NCBI GenBank assembly: GCA_900763035.1
Contig: CAAFIS010000139.1
Location: 1-7,017, forward strand
DNA from: Clostridia bacterium
GTDB taxonomy: Bacteria > Bacillota > Clostridia > Oscillospirales > Acutalibacteraceae
Direction of reading: 5' to 3'
DNA: 7,017 nt
Under the pieces are notes generated by a model. It saw nothing but the letters and a program-made list of their open reading frames with translations. It was not told the DNA's origin and ran no database searches. The translations under genes were made by a program, and so were the position numbers. This document shows positions 5,060-7,017 of this stretch, piece by piece. Each line of letters opens with the position of its first letter. Position 1 is the first letter of the stretch.

Positions 5060-5908
5060 CTAACGGCCCCGGTTCTCCCGCACATAGACAAGCGGCGTTT
5101 TCCCAAAGGCGCGGCGGAACGTCGCGATGAAGTGCGATCGGTCGGCATAGCCGCAGCGCTCCGCCGCCTCGCCGACGCTCGTCCCGCGCAGCAGCAGCGC
5201 CTGCGCGGCGGACAGCCGCTTCGCATCCAAAAACTGCTTCGGCGTCATGTGCAGATACCGCGCGAACCACCGCCCCAGCGTCCGCGTGCTGACGAAATGC
5301 CGCGCCGCCACATCGCCGACGCGCACGCTCTCGCCGCGGGTGCACGCGTCCGACAGCGCCGTCAGGATCTGCACGAACTCCGGCGGCAGCCCCTCCTCGT
5401 CCTCCGGCTGCTCCCCCGCCGTGCGGGAAAGCAGCTGTAATAGCTCTAAAAACAGCGCCGTGCGCAGAAGCGGATCCTGCTCGTCGCGCAGGCGGTCGAT
5501 CAGGGCTGCGCCGCGACGGCAGTCGCGGTACAGGCGGCAGGCGGGCAGGGCGGGCAGCGGCGGCACGGGCGGATCGGCCGAGAACCACAGGCAGCTGTAA
5601 TCGAAGATCATCCGCCCGCCGAACACCCCGTGGTGGAACGTATACGGCTCGATCAGCAGCAGATCGTCCTTGTGCATCGTGAACAGCCGGTCGCCGACCA
5701 AAAAGCGCATATCCCCCGCCTGATGGGCGTAGATCTCGTAGCAGCCGTGCGTATGGTCGCCCTCGTGCGGCTGCTGCGGATCGTTCATCTCCCTCGTGTG
5801 CTCCACCGTGAAGCGGATGCCGCCGAGATCCGGCAGAGGGATCAGCTCCGGCAGTTCCGGCAGCGCCACCCGCTCCCGGCCGTCCGCCGCAACGCCTTGC
5901 TGTGCCAT
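5060..5908 (-). CDS. AraC-family transcriptional regulator with cupin sensor domain
   Basis: The 282-residue protein has the common AraC layout. A cupin-like N-terminal domain (about 30-110) contains the metal/ligand-type motif HTHGCYEIYAHQAGD (52-66) and IEPYTFHHGVF (86-96). A helical linker follows (about 130-165). The C-terminal tandem helix-turn-helix domain has helix pairs at about 197-227 (VGDVAARHFVSTRTLGRWF, then HMTPKQFL) and 245-275 (VGEAAERCGYADRSHFIATFRRAFGKTPLVY), the latter being the classical AraC signature. The ATG at 5908 has GGGGGG six to eleven bases upstream; a TTG at 5935 is a weaker alternative that would add nine residues. Such regulators bind small ligands and usually act on nearby genes. 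The candidates are the divergent transporter and the downstream reductase. The ligand is unknown. Confidence 0.92.
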   Translation of the reverse strand: MAQQGVAADGRERVALPELPELIPLPDLGGIRFTVEHTREMNDPQQPHEGDHTHGCYEIYAHQAGDMRFLVGDRLFTMHKDDLLLIEPYTFHHGVFGGRMIFDYSCLWFSADPPVPPLPALPACRLYRDCRRGAALIDRLRDEQDPLLRTALFLELLQLLSRTAGEQPEDEEGLPPEFVQILTALSDACTRGESVRVGDVAARHFVSTRTLGRWFARYLHMTPKQFLDAKRLSAAQALLLRGTSVGEAAERCGYADRSHFIATFRRAFGKTPLVYVRENRGR

Positions 5909-5926
5909 CGGTATCCCCCCGCTTTC

Positions 5927-5938
5927 TTTTTGCAAAAA
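5927..5938. promoter_or_regulatory. Perfect A/T palindrome in the araC leader
   Basis: TTTTTGCAAAAA is an exact 12-bp palindrome about 20 bases upstream of the AraC-family start, between it and the divergent transporter promoter. It could be an operator. It lies in a T-rich stretch (5924-5970 on the plus strand), so chance is a real alternative. Confidence 0.3.
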
Positions 5939-5994
5939 ATGTCGCGTTTTTTCTCTTTTTCGGCCGTTTTATGACTGGAAAAGGAAGATCTATG

Positions 5995-6003
5995 TGCTAT
6001 ACT
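5995..6003 (+). promoter_or_regulatory. Extended -10 promoter of the transporter gene
   Basis: TGCTATACT provides a TG extension and a five-of-six -10 (TATACT, 5998-6003). No good -35 is found at 16-18 bases upstream, which is tolerated by extended -10 promoters and common where an activator helps. Transcription would start near 6010, giving a leader of about 60 bases that contains the hairpin at 6020-6051. Confidence 0.6.
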
Positions 6004-6019
6004 GTGACACGTATTTTAT

Positions 6020-6051
6020 CCGGATCCGTGCGAAAAAGCAAGAGGGTCCGG
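6020..6051 (+). other. Leader hairpin in the transporter mRNA
   Basis: CCGGATCC (6020-6027) pairs with GGGTCCGG (6044-6051) as eight base pairs including one G-U, and TGC/GCA inside it adds three more around a GAAAAA loop. The hairpin ends seven bases before the AAGGAG Shine-Dalgarno. There is no U-tract after it, so it is not a terminator. A role in translation control is possible but untested. Confidence 0.45.
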
Positions 6052-6070
6052 CAAAAAAGGAGCATAAAAC

Positions 6071-6976
6071 ATGCCGAACGTCCCCGTTTTTATCCTGCTG
6101 CCGATCTCGATGGCCGCCTCGCTCGGCTATGGCGTCATCACCCGCTGCTATGCCCGCAGGGACGGGCTGTGCAGCGCCGATATCCACCTGTTCAACGCCG
6201 TCACGGCACTGCTGTCCGGCGTGGTGCTGCTGCTCTGGGGCGGCTTCGGCCAAGCGTCCGCGTTCACACTGGCGATGGGCGCGGCGTTCGGCCTGACCGT
6301 CGGGCTGCAGGTGCTGTTCACGCTGCGGGCAGTGTCGCTCGGCTCGTGGTCGTATTCGACGGTGCTCATCTCGCTGTCGACGCTGATCACCGCGCTCAGC
6401 GGCGTGGCGTTCTGGGGCGAGAGTCTGTCCGCCGTGCAGGTCATCGGCATCGTCTGTATGGTGGGATGCCTGGTGTTCTCTGTCGCGCAGGACAAGGCAC
6501 CTGCCGCGCAAAAGCCGACGCTGCGCTGGCTGCTGATGTGCCTGCTCGCGTTTTTGTGCAACGGCGCCGTTGGCCTGCTGCAAAAGATCCACCAGACCTC
6601 GGCACACCGCGGGGAGCTGAGCGCCTTTTTGATCGTGGCCTTCGGCGTGCTGTTCCTCTATTCCGCCGTGATGTGGCTGATCGCCCGCAAAAGCCGGGCG
6701 CGGGACGGCGCTGCCGCGATGAGCGCCCGCCTTTCGCCCGAGTGGCTGTTCCTGCTGGCGCTGGGCGGCGCGCTGCAGGCGGTCAACCATAAGCTCAACC
6801 TCTATCTGAGCGGCGTGATGGACACCGCCGTGTTCTTCCCGATCGTCAACGGCGGCGGACTGGTGCTGACCGCGGCACTGGCCATGATCGTGTTCCGCGA
6901 GCGGCTGACCCGCCGCCGGTGGATCGGGATGCTGCTTGGCATCCTGTCCGTCATTTTGGTGTGCGATCCGTTCTGA
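6071..6976 (+). CDS. EamA/DMT-family membrane transporter
   Basis: The 301-residue integral membrane protein is predicted to have ten helices, at about 5-24, 40-58, 66-88, 94-114, 120-138, 151-170, 182-205, 224-242, 252-275 and 284-298. They form two five-helix EamA repeats. Each repeat carries the family's acidic motif near the end of its fourth helix (FWGESLSAVQVIG at 114-126 and FRERLTRRRWIGM at 275-287). DMT transporters export or import metabolites such as amino acids, sugars or drugs; nothing here identifies the substrate. The ATG is preceded by AAGGAG eight bases away (6057-6062). It diverges from the AraC-family gene, a common arrangement for a regulator and its target, so control by that regulator is a reasonable inference. 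Length is normal and the gene looks intact. Confidence 0.92.
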   Translation: MPNVPVFILLPISMAASLGYGVITRCYARRDGLCSADIHLFNAVTALLSGVVLLLWGGFGQASAFTLAMGAAFGLTVGLQVLFTLRAVSLGSWSYSTVLISLSTLITALSGVAFWGESLSAVQVIGIVCMVGCLVFSVAQDKAPAAQKPTLRWLLMCLLAFLCNGAVGLLQKIHQTSAHRGELSAFLIVAFGVLFLYSAVMWLIARKSRARDGAAAMSARLSPEWLFLLALGGALQAVNHKLNLYLSGVMDTAVFFPIVNGGGLVLTAALAMIVFRERLTRRRWIGMLLGILSVILVCDPF

Positions 6977-6984
6977 TCAGACGG

Positions 6985-7017
6985 TAAGACCCGCTTTTTT
7001 CTCCCGATCGGCAAAGA
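6985..7017 (+). terminator. Possible partial terminator at the window edge
   Basis: After the transporter stop the sequence reads AAGACCCGCTTTTTTCT, then CCCGATCGGC, and ends in AAAGA. A matching arm (AGAAAAAAGCGGGTC) beginning at the very end would complete a hairpin, but it would lie outside the window. The call is a guess from the first arm alone. Confidence 0.25.

Noticed and set aside
4944..5588. N-terminal extension of the flavin reductase to 401 residues.
   Set aside because: The extension overlaps the AraC-family gene in another frame and passes through the TATAAT promoter. Family similarity starts exactly at MRKDLG, which has a GGAGG site.
6970..6986. CCGTTCTGATCAGACGG as an operator or terminator stem over the transporter stop codon.
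   Set aside because: Only the outer four pairs and a wobble match, the centre does not pair, and half of it is coding sequence.
1..7017. CRISPR arrays, tRNA or rRNA genes, insertion sequences, phage or toxin-antitoxin modules.
   Set aside because: No regularly spaced repeats, no tRNA-like cloverleaf arms, no transposase or integrase motifs and no terminal inverted repeats were found on reading both strands.

Overview
The window looks like chromosomal DNA from a GC-rich, spore-forming Firmicute. A Clostridia lineage such as the Oscillospiraceae/Ruminococcaceae would fit, although the genus cannot be read from the sequence. Three things support this: a complete spoIIA operon (spoIIAA, spoIIAB, sigF), a clostridial-type Rex repressor, and Shine-Dalgarno-led genes with strong G/C third-position bias. 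No rRNA, tRNA, CRISPR array, insertion sequence or integrase is visible. Apart from two small orphan genes, the content is ordinary core genome.

Layout, left to right. (1) Positions 1-490 hold a small TPR-like orphan gene (+), preceded by an AT-rich promoter region carrying two copies of the palindrome GTATATAC. (2) A near-perfect hairpin at 500-544 separates it from the convergent spoIIA operon, which runs on the minus strand from 2054 to 558. The three genes overlap (20 bp and 4 bp), so they are translationally coupled. SpoIIAA is the anti-anti-sigma factor, SpoIIAB the anti-sigma kinase, and SpoIIAC is sigma-F, the first forespore-specific sigma factor. (3) Divergent from spoIIA, a PfkB-family sugar-phosphate kinase, probably 1-phosphofructokinase, is read from a strong sigma-A-type promoter (2277-3209, +). 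(4) Another strong promoter drives rex (3393-4031, +), the NADH/NAD+-sensing repressor, followed by an 80-residue orphan ORF with a near-consensus Shine-Dalgarno. A bidirectional terminator (4321-4374) ends this unit. (5) Converging on that terminator from the right is a flavin-reductase-like protein (4943-4383, -) with its own promoter. Upstream of it is an AraC-family regulator (5908-5060, -). (6) Divergent from the AraC gene is a ten-helix EamA/DMT-family transporter (6071-6976, +) with an extended -10 promoter and a structured leader. The window ends in what may be the first arm of a terminator.

The only tightly linked functional module is spoIIA: SpoIIAB holds sigma-F inactive until dephosphorylated SpoIIAA displaces it. 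Rex and the sugar kinase are both linked to fermentative carbon and redox metabolism, but their separate promoters argue against a single operon. The AraC regulator may control its divergent neighbour (the transporter) and perhaps the reductase; that is inferred from arrangement only.

I found no convincing previously undescribed system. The observations most worth a second look are the duplicated GTATATAC operator-like sites at the left edge, a roughly three-fold excess of GATC in both coding and non-coding DNA, the altered N-terminus and region 4.2 of sigma-F, the uncharacterised 80-residue ORF after rex, and the leader hairpin of the transporter gene.
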